From Bordetella parapertussis (lineage in GTDB: Bacteria > Pseudomonadota > Gammaproteobacteria > Burkholderiales > Burkholderiaceae_C), in NCBI GenBank assembly GCA_945888535.1, contig CAMDAN010000053.1, positions 1 to 16,371 of the forward strand: a DNA stretch of 16,371 bases, written 5' to 3'. The translations under genes and the position numbers were made by a program. Of the stretch, positions 7,140-14,012 are shown piece after piece. The notes beneath the pieces were generated by a model. It saw nothing but the letters and a program-made list of their open reading frames with translations, made no database searches and had not been told where the DNA came from. Positions within the stretch are counted from its first letter, which is position 1. Each line of letters begins with the position of its first letter.

Positions 7140-7145
7140 CTCCTT
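7140..7145 (-). promoter_or_regulatory. Shine-Dalgarno site that marks the intended hydrolase start
   Basis: The minus strand reads AAGGAG-ATGGT-ATG, an ideal ribosome-binding site five bases before the ATG at 7134. It is the best such site for this gene and is one base out of phase with the hydrolase frame. It is the main evidence that a base has been lost at the start, in the gene or in the sequence. The surrounding 7141-7200 stretch is markedly AT-rich compared with the neighbouring genes, as promoter-leader DNA often is. Confidence 0.7.
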
Positions 7146-7293
7146 CTTTCTTTTAATTCGATTAACTTTTTTAAATATACATCTATTGAATGCTTTAGTG
7201 GCAAGGGACAACCCGCTAGGTTTGTCTTCTTTATGGATAGGAAATCCAACCGCATGAGGACGACGTTGGCCCAGGTTTTTGGCAACACAGGCA

Positions 7294-7323
7294 AACGGCC
7301 CAAGGATTACTCCCTAGGCCGTT
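7294..7323 (-). other. Hairpin after the intact acnB stop, without a U-tract
   Basis: An inverted repeat (AACGGCC with GGCCGTT, plus an inner AGGGA/TCCTT stem and a GTAA loop) lies 23 bp after the acnB stop codon. On the minus strand it is followed by TGCCTGTG rather than Ts, so it does not look like an efficient intrinsic terminator. It may stabilise the 3' end of the mRNA, or be a decayed terminator, in which case acnB transcripts could read on into the hydrolase. Confidence 0.5.
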
Positions 7324-7346
7324 CGTACGACTCAGCGAACCAGAAG

Positions 7347-9950
7347 TTAGGCCGTCACGCCCTTAGCGATATCCACGTACTCGTCAATCTGATTGAAGTT
7401 CAAGTATTTATAGATAGCCGCGCCGTCTTTGTTGACGACGCCCATGGCTTCGTGGTACTCGGCCACGGTGGGGATGTGGCCTAGCTTGGAGGCGATCGCT
7501 GCCAACTCGGCTGAGGCTAGATATACATTGGTGTTCTTGCCAAGGCGGTTAGGGAAGTTTCGGGTTGATGTTGAGACCACGGTGGCGCCTTCGCGCACTT
7601 GGGCTTGGTTGCCCATGCACAGCGAACATCCCGGCATTTCGGTACGCGCACCGGCAGCGCCGAAGTTGGCGTAATGGCCTTCTTTAATCAACTCGCTTTC
7701 ATCCATTTTTGTAGGCGGTGCGACCCACAATTTGACCGGGATGTCGCGGCTGCCGCCAAGCAATTTAGCCGCTGCGCGGAAGTGTCCGATGTTGGTCATG
7801 CACGAACCGATGAAGGCTTCGTCGATCTTGGTGCCAGCGACTTCGGACAAGAACTTGGCGTCGTCCGGGTCGTTGGGGCAGCACAGGATCGGCTCTTTGA
7901 TCTCGTTCATGTCAATCTCAATGACGTGCGCGTATTCGGCATCTTTGTCGGCTTCGAGCAGGTTGGGCGCGGCCAACCAGGCTTCAACTTTTTCGATGCG
8001 GCGCGCCAGGGTGCGGGCGTCGGCATAACCGTCAGCGATCATGTTTTTCATGAGTACCACGTTGGACTTGAGGTATTCCTCGACTGGCTCTTTGTTGAGC
8101 TTGATCGTGCATCCGGCAGCTGAACGCTCAGCAGAGGCGTCAGACAACTCAAACGCTTGCTCGACCTTGAGGTTGGGCAAGCCTTCGATTTCCAGAATGC
8201 GGCCCGAGAACTCATTGATCTTTCCGGCCTTGGCCACGGTCAACAAACTTGTCTTAATGCCGTACAAAGGAATGGCGTGCACCAAATCGCGCAATGTCAC
8301 GCCAGGTTGCATCTCGCCTTTGAAGCGCACCAAAATAGATTCGGGCATATCCAAAGGCATCACGCCTGTAGCTGCACCGAACGCCACCAAGCCAGAACCG
8401 GCGGGGAAAGAAATGCCGATAGGGAAACGCGTGTGTGAGTCGCCGCCGGTACCGACAGTGTCAGGTAACAACAAACGGTTCAACCAAGAGTGAATCACAC
8501 CGTCGCCTGGGCGCAATGCGACGCCGCCACGGTTGCTGATGAACGCTGGCAATTCGCGGTGCGTCTTGACGTCAACAGACTTGGGGTAAGCCGCGGTGTG
8601 GCAGAACGATTGCATGACCATGTCGGCCGAGAAGCCTAGGCATGCCAAGTCTTTTAACTCGTCGCGTGTCATCGGGCCGGTGGTGTCTTGTGAGCCCACG
8701 GTGGTCATCTTGGGTTCGCAGTACGTGCCAGGGCGAACGCCTTGGCCTTCTGGCAAACCAACCGCACGACCGACCATCTTTTGCGCCAACGTGAAGCCCG
8801 CTTTGGTAGCGGTCGGCGTAGAAGGGAAACGGAATAAGGTTGATGCGGGCAAGCCCAAGAACTCGCGGGCCTTGGCAGTCAAGCTGCGTCCGATGATCAA
8901 GTTGATACGGCCACCAGCGCGCACTTCGTCAAACAACACATCGCTTTTGAGTTTGAACTCAGTCAACACCTCTGGTCCATTAGCGCCGTTTTTCATGATC
9001 TTGCCGTCATAGGGCAGGATATCGATGACGTCGCCCATTTCCAACTTGGTCACGTCGACTTCAATCGGCAATGCGCCCGAGTCTTCTTGGGTGTTAAAGA
9101 AGATAGGTGCAATCTTGCCGCCCAGAGTTACGCCGCCGAAACGCTTGTTAGGAACAAACGGAATGTCTTGGCCTGTGGCCCAGATCACGCTGTTGGTGGC
9201 CGACTTGCGGCTTGAGCCGGTACCGACCACGTCGCCCACATAGGCCACCAAATGGCCTTTTTTCTTCAGGTCTTCCACGAACTGCATAGGGCCGCGCTTG
9301 CCGTCTTCTTCGGGCTTGAACGCTGCGCCTTCACGGGTGTTTTTTAACATCGCAAGGTAATGCAAAGGAATGTCAGGGCGGCTCCAAGCGTCAGGCGCTG
9401 GAGACAAGTCATCGGTGTTGGTTTCACCGGGCACCTTAAAAACGGTAACCGTGATTTTTTTCTCAACTTCAGGGCGGGTTGTAAACCATTCGCCGTCAGC
9501 CCAGCTTTGCATCACTTCTTTGGCCTTGGCATTGCCCGCCTTTGCTTTGTCGGAAACGTCGTTAAAGAAGTCGAACATCAACAACGTTTTCTTCAACGCT
9601 GCAGCGGCCACGCCAGCCACTTCAGCATCGTCGAGCAATTCAATCAAGGGGTGCACGTTGTAGCCGCCCACCATGGTGCCGAGCAATTCAGTAGCTTTGG
9701 ACTTAGAGACCAAGCCTACTTTGATTTCGCCGTGTGCTACAGCCGCCAAGAAGGAGGCTTTGACTTTGGCCGCATCGTCCACACCGGGTGGAACGCGGTG
9801 GGTCAACATATCCATTAAAAATACATCTTCTCCCGCAGGAGGCGTCTTGATAAGCTCAATCAGCTCAGCGGTTTGTTTGGCATCCAAAGGCAGGGGTGGG
9901 ATTCCCAATGCGGCGCGTTCAGCAACATGGTCTCGGTAGGCTTTCAACAT
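7347..9950 (-). CDS. acnB: Bifunctional aconitate hydratase 2 / 2-methylisocitrate dehydratase
   Basis: AcnB interconverts citrate and isocitrate in the citric acid cycle and can act on 2-methylaconitate/2-methylisocitrate. The 867-residue length matches AcnB. The N-terminal HEAT-like domain begins [22 protein letters not shown]. The swivel domain follows ([27 protein letters not shown], then [14 protein letters not shown]). The [4Fe-4S] ligands are C717 in GSCMTN and C775 and C778 in [11 protein letters not shown], the arrangement of E. coli AcnB. The ATG at 9950 is preceded by GAGGAG (9957-9962), which overlaps the end of the upstream CitE-like gene. A TTG-initiated extension to 10022 can be dismissed. 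It is the third gene of mdh-citE-like-acnB. Its last 158 bp recur downstream at 5629-5786. Confidence 0.98.
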   Translation of the reverse strand: MLKAYRDHVAERAALGIPPLPLDAKQTAELIELIKTPPAGEDVFLMDMLTHRVPPGVDDAAKVKASFLAAVAHGEIKVGLVSKSKATELLGTMVGGYNVHPLIELLDDAEVAGVAAAALKKTLLMFDFFNDVSDKAKAGNAKAKEVMQSWADGEWFTTRPEVEKKITVTVFKVPGETNTDDLSPAPDAWSRPDIPLHYLAMLKNTREGAAFKPEEDGKRGPMQFVEDLKKKGHLVAYVGDVVGTGSSRKSATNSVIWATGQDIPFVPNKRFGGVTLGGKIAPIFFNTQEDSGALPIEVDVTKLEMGDVIDILPYDGKIMKNGANGPEVLTEFKLKSDVLFDEVRAGGRINLIIGRSLTAKAREFLGLPASTLFRFPSTPTATKAGFTLAQKMVGRAVGLPEGQGVRPGTYCEPKMTTVGSQDTTGPMTRDELKDLACLGFSADMVMQSFCHTAAYPKSVDVKTHRELPAFISNRGGVALRPGDGVIHSWLNRLLLPDTVGTGGDSHTRFPIGISFPAGSGLVAFGAATGVMPLDMPESILVRFKGEMQPGVTLRDLVHAIPLYGIKTSLLTVAKAGKINEFSGRILEIEGLPNLKVEQAFELSDASAERSAAGCTIKLNKEPVEEYLKSNVVLMKNMIADGYADARTLARRIEKVEAWLAAPNLLEADKDAEYAHVIEIDMNEIKEPILCCPNDPDDAKFLSEVAGTKIDEAFIGSCMTNIGHFRAAAKLLGGSRDIPVKLWVAPPTKMDESELIKEGHYANFGAAGARTEMPGCSLCMGNQAQVREGATVVSTSTRNFPNRLGKNTNVYLASAELAAIASKLGHIPTVAEYHEAMGVVNKDGAAIYKYLNFNQIDEYVDIAKGVTA

Positions 9951-9963
9951 GTGTATCTCCTCA

Positions 9964-10989
9964 TCAATGACTAAAAAAGTGACGAATTTCGTTGGGAACG
10001 GCAACCCCAGTGTGTTGCGCACGTTCTAACAACTGCCAAAAATAACGGTAACTTGCGCGGTCATGCAAAGTCCCGTCGATGGCGATAGGGGCCCACGCTT
10101 GGGCGCTGGCTTTTTCTAAAATACGGGCGGCCAAATCAACCTCAGAGGGGTCGGGTGCAAAGGCCCGAAGAATCGGCCGAATTTGATCGGGGTGAATACT
10201 CCACATGCGGGTGAATCCCAAAGCGCTAGCAGCCACACGCGCTGCCGTCTCTAAAGCCACGGTATCACGCAGCTCGGTGACCACACAATGCGAAGGTACT
10301 TTGCCATGGGCATGGCATGCGCTGGCGATTTCTAACTTTGCCCGCACGACCAAAGGATGATGAAACTGATCTAGGGTGTTTTTGTCCGCAATGGCACCCA
10401 AGCCCATTGCCGAAGAAGGAATGGCGCCCGCATGGGCCGAGACAAAATCCATGAGCCCAAAACTCAACGATTGAACCCGGGGATGGGCTGCAATTGCAAA
10501 AGCGTGGTGCACAGCCGCCGGGGATTCGATCAAAACATGCAAGGGCAAAGTCACCGATCCGGAATGCGCATCGATGGCTTTAAGCGCAATTTCCACATCG
10601 CTTAATGACTCCACCTTAGGAACCATGACGTAGCTCAACGCTGTTGCACAAGCGCCGACAACGATGGCCACATCATCTGCAAACGCGGGATGGTTCACTG
10701 GATGGAACCGCACGCCTCGGCGCAAAGCTGAAAAATTTTGCGGGCTTGGATTCGATTGCCTTAGCAACTCAGAAACCAACTGCGCTTGTTCAATTTCACC
10801 GCCAACAGGAGCGCCATCTTCGCAATCTAGCGTGACGTCAAAGACGCAAGCCCCAAACTCCTCTGCCATTTCCGCTTGCAACTGCAAACTCTTGCGCATA
10901 CGGGGTTCAACACCGCTGTAATGGTCACACACCGGCAAAGCACCCGCTTGCGCTTGTGCGCCAAGGAGGATTTCGCGGGGATGGGGCAT
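9964..10989 (-). CDS. HpcH/HpaI aldolase / citrate lyase beta (CitE-like) family protein, probable CoA-ester lyase
   Basis: The 341-residue protein has the TIM-barrel pattern of CitE-like and malyl-/citramalyl-CoA lyases. It has [11 protein letters not shown] (residues 51-61, a metal-site strand), GVRFHPVN (92-99) with the substrate-binding arginine, YVMVPKVES (120-128), and LIESPAAV (153-160) with the metal-binding glutamate. [13 protein letters not shown] and [12 protein letters not shown] follow. No citrate lyase alpha or gamma subunit is nearby, so it is not a classic citrate lyase. A stand-alone lyase for malyl-CoA, citramalyl-CoA or a similar ester is more likely. Its place between mdh (16 bp upstream) and acnB (13 bp downstream) shows co-transcription with citric-acid-cycle genes, and I recall this order from other Burkholderiales. 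The start at 10989 has no obvious ribosome-binding site, consistent with coupling to mdh. Confidence 0.85.
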   Translation of the reverse strand: MPHPREILLGAQAQAGALPVCDHYSGVEPRMRKSLQLQAEMAEEFGACVFDVTLDCEDGAPVGGEIEQAQLVSELLRQSNPSPQNFSALRRGVRFHPVNHPAFADDVAIVVGACATALSYVMVPKVESLSDVEIALKAIDAHSGSVTLPLHVLIESPAAVHHAFAIAAHPRVQSLSFGLMDFVSAHAGAIPSSAMGLGAIADKNTLDQFHHPLVVRAKLEIASACHAHGKVPSHCVVTELRDTVALETAARVAASALGFTRMWSIHPDQIRPILRAFAPDPSEVDLAARILEKASAQAWAPIAIDGTLHDRASYRYFWQLLERAQHTGVAVPNEIRHFFSH

Positions 10990-11005
10990 CGCGGCGGGTT
11001 ACGAA

Positions 11006-11992
11006 TTACAGCAAATGGGCGACGCCGGCTTGCTCGTCTTGCAACTCTTTGAGTGTTTTGTTGATGCACTCTTGGCTGAATGCGTCGATAGGCAAATCTT
11101 GCACTACCTTGTATTCACCAGCTTCACAAGTGACCGCAAAGCCAAACATGGTGTCTTTAGGAATGCCGTATTGACCGTCCGAAGCAACACCCATAGTCAC
11201 CCATTTGCCGTTGGTGCCTAAAGCCCAATCGCGCATATGGTCAATCGCCGCATTAGCCGCAGACGCGGCAGACGACACGCCACGGGCGGCGATGATGGCC
11301 GCGCCACGCTTACCAACGGTTGGCAAAAAGGTGTTGGCGTTCCATTCTTGGTCGTTGATCATGTCTTTCACGCTGGCGCCTTTGATCGTTGCGAAACGGT
11401 AATCGGCATACATGGTGGGTGAGTGGTTGCCCCAGACCGTTAATTTTTCGATATCAGCAACGGCTTTGCCGGTTTTTTCAGCAATTTGGCTCAGCGCACG
11501 GTTGTGGTCTAAGCGCAGCATGGCGGTGAAGTTTTTACGTGGCAGATCAGGCGCACTCTTCATGGCGATATACGCATTGGTATTGGCCGGATTGCCGACC
11601 ACGAGCACTCTGACATTGCGCCCGGCAACGGCGTTCAGGGCCTTGCCTTGAGCTGTGAAAATCTCTGCATTGACGGCTAGCAACTCAGCGCGCTCCATTC
11701 CTGGGCCACGAGGTCGAGAGCCGATCAACAAAGCGTAGTCAATGTCTTTGAAAGCGGTCATTGGATCGCTGTGCGCTTCCATCCCCGCGAGCAAAGGAAA
11801 TGCGCAGTCTTGCAGCTCCATCATCACGCCTTGCAAGGCTTGTTGGGCTTTCTCAACAGGAACTTCCAACAAACTTAAAACAACGGGTTGGTCTTTTCCA
11901 AGCATCTCACCGGAGGCGATTCGAAACAAAATGGCGTATCCGATTTGACCTGCTGCGCCAGTAACGGCAACGCGAACGGGCTTCTTTGTCAT
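11006..11992 (-). CDS. mdh: Malate dehydrogenase (NAD-dependent)
   Basis: Mdh oxidises malate to oxaloacetate with NAD in the cytoplasm. At 328 residues it belongs to the dimeric MDH type common in betaproteobacteria, not the shorter enteric type. Visible features are the nucleotide-binding loop [11 protein letters not shown] (residues 10-20), the mobile active-site loop with [15 protein letters not shown] (91-105), VGNPANTNA (132-140), LDHNRA with Asp162 (161-166) and the catalytic His190 in [14 protein letters not shown]. The ATG at 11992 has AGGAG six bases upstream. It is the first gene of the mdh-citE-like-acnB operon and is divergent from gntR, with 190 bp between them. Confidence 0.98.
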   Translation of the reverse strand: MTKKPVRVAVTGAAGQIGYAILFRIASGEMLGKDQPVVLSLLEVPVEKAQQALQGVMMELQDCAFPLLAGMEAHSDPMTAFKDIDYALLIGSRPRGPGMERAELLAVNAEIFTAQGKALNAVAGRNVRVLVVGNPANTNAYIAMKSAPDLPRKNFTAMLRLDHNRALSQIAEKTGKAVADIEKLTVWGNHSPTMYADYRFATIKGASVKDMINDQEWNANTFLPTVGKRGAAIIAARGVSSAASAANAAIDHMRDWALGTNGKWVTMGVASDGQYGIPKDTMFGFAVTCEAGEYKVVQDLPIDAFSQECINKTLKELQDEQAGVAHLL

Positions 11993-12072
11993 AAAAAACT
12001 CCTGGAAGTATGGTTAAAGTGGTGAATGCTAGGGCCGCTTGAAACACAATTTAGGCCTGTAGGATGGGTTAG

Positions 12073-12102
12073 AGTTTACCCTGAGTTCTTCGCCAAAGTC
12101 AA
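12073..12102 (-). promoter_or_regulatory. mdh: Candidate sigma-70 promoter for mdh
   Basis: On the minus strand TTGACT (12102-12097) and TAAACT (12078-12073) are separated by 18 bp, about 80 bp before the mdh start. The -35 hexamer begins four bases from the TCTTAT repeat and palindrome at 12107-12125, so a protein bound there would contact or block RNA polymerase. Confidence 0.5.
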
Positions 12103-12106
12103 CCTG

Positions 12107-12125
12107 TCTTATGTCTTATATAAGA
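12107..12125. promoter_or_regulatory. Palindromic operator candidate in the mdh-gntR divergent region
   Basis: A perfect 12-bp palindrome, TCTTATATAAGA (12114-12125), is preceded one base earlier by a third TCTTAT half-site (12107-12112). It lies between two divergently transcribed genes, one of which encodes a GntR/HutC-type regulator whose relatives bind short palindromes. It is the best candidate for the autoregulatory site of that regulator. I did not see a second copy upstream of sdhC. Confidence 0.55.
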
Positions 12126-12182
12126 TATGATTGGCCACTAATTTGAGTCTGACTTGAACCTTACTTTTCGCTGCATTTTTTT

Positions 12183-13001
12183 ATGCCCACTGAGCCCATT
12201 TCATCAAGCTCCCTATCGAGCCAACCGCTTGTCTCGGAGATGGAAAGTCACGTTGAAATAACGCCACTCGCAGCCACTCCATCTTTTAGCCCGCTGTACC
12301 AACAAATCAAAGTACTTTTGCTACAAAGCTTGCAGTCCGGCGAATGGAAATCAGGCGCTGCCATACCTAGCGAGCAAGATTTGGCGTTGCGCTTCAAAGT
12401 AAGCCAAGGAACCGTCAGGAAAGCCATCGACGAGCTCGCTACTGAGAATTTACTGGTTCGTAGGCAAGGCAAAGGGACTTTCGTGGCCACCCATGCGGAA
12501 CACCATGTGCAATACCGCTTTCTAAAGCTGTTCCCCGACAACGGCGACCCCAACAGCGAAGGCCCAGCGCAGCGAAGAATCATTGACTGCAAGCGTTCCC
12601 GTGCCAGCGCAGACATCGCAAAAGGACTGGATTTGCGAAATGCCGAACCCGTTTTACAAGTTCGTCGCGTTCTTTCCTTTGCGTCTAAACCCACTATTTT
12701 GGAAGACCTGTGGCTTCCTGCTGCGCCCTTCAAGGGCCTTACGGCCGAACGACTTGGCAACTACGATGGTCCCATGTACGCCTTGTTTGAAACTGAGTTT
12801 GGCGTACGGATGGTGCGAGCCGAAGAAAAAATCCGCGCCGTGCTGCCTGATGCTGAACAGGCCGAGTTACTGGGTGTCTCTCCAACCGCCCCATTGTTGA
12901 GCGTTGAACGCATTGCTTATACCTACAACGACGTCCCCATGGAAATGCGCCGTGGGCTTTACCTGACGGACACCCATTACTACCGCAATGAACTCAATTA
13001 A
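12183..13001 (+). CDS. GntR-family transcriptional regulator, HutC/UTRA type
   Basis: The 272-residue protein has an N-terminal winged helix-turn-helix of GntR type at about residues 35-102. It includes SPLYQQIKVLL, IPSEQDLALRFKVSQGTVRKA and NLLVRRQGKGTFVA. A UTRA ligand-binding domain follows to the C-terminus, including PVLQVRRVL, ILEDLWLPA, LFETEFGVRMVRAEEKIRAV and YNDVPMEMRRGLYLTDTHYYRNEL. The first 30 residues are rich in Ser, Pro and Thr and look disordered. An internal ATG at 12240 would remove most of them, and the ATG at 12183 has no ribosome-binding site, so the start is uncertain. It lies between the divergent mdh operon and sdhCDAB, which suggests a citric-acid-cycle regulator that senses a small carboxylate. 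The ligand is not known from sequence. Confidence 0.9.
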   Translation: MPTEPISSSSLSSQPLVSEMESHVEITPLAATPSFSPLYQQIKVLLLQSLQSGEWKSGAAIPSEQDLALRFKVSQGTVRKAIDELATENLLVRRQGKGTFVATHAEHHVQYRFLKLFPDNGDPNSEGPAQRRIIDCKRSRASADIAKGLDLRNAEPVLQVRRVLSFASKPTILEDLWLPAAPFKGLTAERLGNYDGPMYALFETEFGVRMVRAEEKIRAVLPDAEQAELLGVSPTAPLLSVERIAYTYNDVPMEMRRGLYLTDTHYYRNELN

Positions 13002-13120
13002 TTCTGACCCAAGTCCAAGGCTAAGTTGCAAGGCCACTGTCAGATTGGTGCAGTGCAATAGAATTTACCCTGCTTGAATACAAAGTTACAAGTCAGTTAC
13101 CTCATAGAAAGTCTTTGCCC
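13002..13120 (+). other. gntR-sdhC spacer, probable sdh promoter region
   Basis: This 119-bp gap precedes sdhC. It contains a broken inverted repeat: TTGCAAGGCCACTG (13025-13038) faces CAGTGCAA about 13 bases later, and CACTG/CAGTG form the core. A TAGAAT hexamer follows directly, but no convincing -35 box is correctly spaced. No copy of the TCTTATATAAGA palindrome is present. It could hold an sdh promoter, but I cannot fix one. Confidence 0.3.
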
Positions 13121-13564
13121 ATGTCTTCGACCCTGCCTCCATCGCGCCCTAAACGGCCTGAATTTCGAAATATCAATGCACTGACCGACTTACCCAGCTA
13201 CCGTTTACCTGTAGCGGGAATCGTTTCTATCTTGCACCGTGTCAGCGGCGCACTGATGTTTTTATTGATGCCCTTCATCATTTGGATGTTTGACACGTCT
13301 ATCTCGTCCGAAATCTCTTTCGCTAAATTCAGCAGCGCCTTCACTGTGGGCTTGGGGTTTGTTCCTGGTTGGTTCATGAAGCTGGTCGCAATGGCCCTGA
13401 TTTGGGCTTTTCTACACCACCTAATTGCGGGTTTGCGCCACCTCTGGATGGATATGCGTCACGCGGTGAGTAAAGAATTCGGGAAATCTTCGGCCATTTT
13501 TACGCTCTCTGTGAGTGTGGGACTGACCCTTGTTTTGGGCGCCAAATTGTTTGGTTTGTATTGA
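13121..13564 (+). CDS. sdhC: Succinate dehydrogenase cytochrome b556 subunit
   Basis: SdhC is a membrane anchor of complex II that, with SdhD, holds heme b and the ubiquinone site. It has 147 residues and three membrane helices, at about 35-57, 84-106 and 124-145. The family signature HRVSGALMF (39-47) and the second signature HLIAGLRHLWMD (100-111) are present; H100 corresponds to the heme-binding histidine. A proline- and arginine-containing N-terminal tail (SRPKRPEFRNINAL) precedes the first helix and includes the usual RP-x-S/N segment. I chose the ATG at 13121 rather than the TTG two codons upstream. It is the first gene of sdhCDAB. Confidence 0.96.
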   Translation: MSSTLPPSRPKRPEFRNINALTDLPSYRLPVAGIVSILHRVSGALMFLLMPFIIWMFDTSISSEISFAKFSSAFTVGLGFVPGWFMKLVAMALIWAFLHHLIAGLRHLWMDMRHAVSKEFGKSSAIFTLSVSVGLTLVLGAKLFGLY

Positions 13565-13619
13565 ACCAGCCCAGTCACTCTCTTATTTCAAAAAATAAAA
13601 CATCAAAAGGATAAACGCC

Positions 13620-13985
13620 ATGGCAGTAAATTACGGGTCTAAACGCATCGTTGTTGGCGCACATTACGGACTGCGCGACTGGCTCGCACAACGTGTCACC
13701 GCCGCATTGATGGCGGTTTTTACCCTCATTCTTTTAGCCCACCTTATTTTCTCTAAAGGCCCCATTGGTTACGACCTGTGGGCTGGTATTTTTACGACCC
13801 AGTGGATGAAGGCTTTGACCTTTGTCGTCATCATCGCCCTGCTCTACCACGTCTGGGTGGGGATGCGTGATATCTGGATGGACTACATCAAACCCGTGGG
13901 AACACGCCTCACGCTTCAAGTCTTTTCCCTTATTTGGCTCGTTGGATGCGCCGGATGGTCTATCCAGGTTTTGTGGCGCGTTTAA
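13620..13985 (+). CDS. sdhD: Succinate dehydrogenase hydrophobic membrane anchor subunit
   Basis: This is the second membrane anchor of complex II, 121 residues with three helices at about 22-44, 62-82 and 98-118. HVWVGMRDIWMDYI (77-90) is the family's heme- and quinone-site signature, with His77 as the likely heme ligand and the Asp-Tyr pair at 88-89 near the quinone. AAAGGA precedes the ATG by eight bases. The 55-bp gap after sdhC contains an AT-rich hairpin (TTATTT-CAAA-AAATAA, 13583-13598) just before the ribosome-binding site. Gene order C-D-A-B is the usual one. Confidence 0.96.
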   Translation: MAVNYGSKRIVVGAHYGLRDWLAQRVTAALMAVFTLILLAHLIFSKGPIGYDLWAGIFTTQWMKALTFVVIIALLYHVWVGMRDIWMDYIKPVGTRLTLQVFSLIWLVGCAGWSIQVLWRV

Positions 13986-14012
13986 GCGTCTCCTCATACA
14001 GGCACTCAACTC

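Larger units (their letters stand above)
5629..7504 (-). repeat. Pair of 158-bp direct repeats (acnB 3' ends) flanking the serine hydrolase gene
   Basis: The repeat units are 5629-5786 and 7347-7504, in the same orientation, 1,718 bp apart and about 90% identical. Both include the acnB stop codon. The interval between them holds only the serine hydrolase gene and its leader. Recombination between the units would delete that gene and leave one intact acnB end. Hints of weaker similarity continue past the stop: both copies have a TCAG about 11-13 bases beyond it, then a hairpin. Confidence 0.9.

Noticed and set aside
5569-7346. Insertion sequence, transposon or integron cassette carrying the hydrolase
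   Set aside because: There is no transposase or integrase, no terminal inverted repeats and no attC-like structure. The only repeats are the acnB ends, which fit homologous recombination better.
7599-8123. Long open frame (174 codons) on the plus strand opposite acnB, with several others across 7400-9940
   Set aside because: They lie entirely antisense to the well-supported acnB, have no ribosome-binding sites, and their protein sequences look like frame shadows of a codon-biased gene.
9951-10022. N-terminally extended AcnB starting at 10022
   Set aside because: The extension starts with TTG inside the CitE-like gene. The ATG at 9950 has a strong GAGGAG site and matches the AcnB family N-terminus exactly.
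12248-12760. 170-codon open frame on the minus strand opposite gntR
   Set aside because: It is antisense to a clear wHTH-UTRA coding sequence, and its composition (many Ser, Arg and Cys) is typical of a shadow frame.
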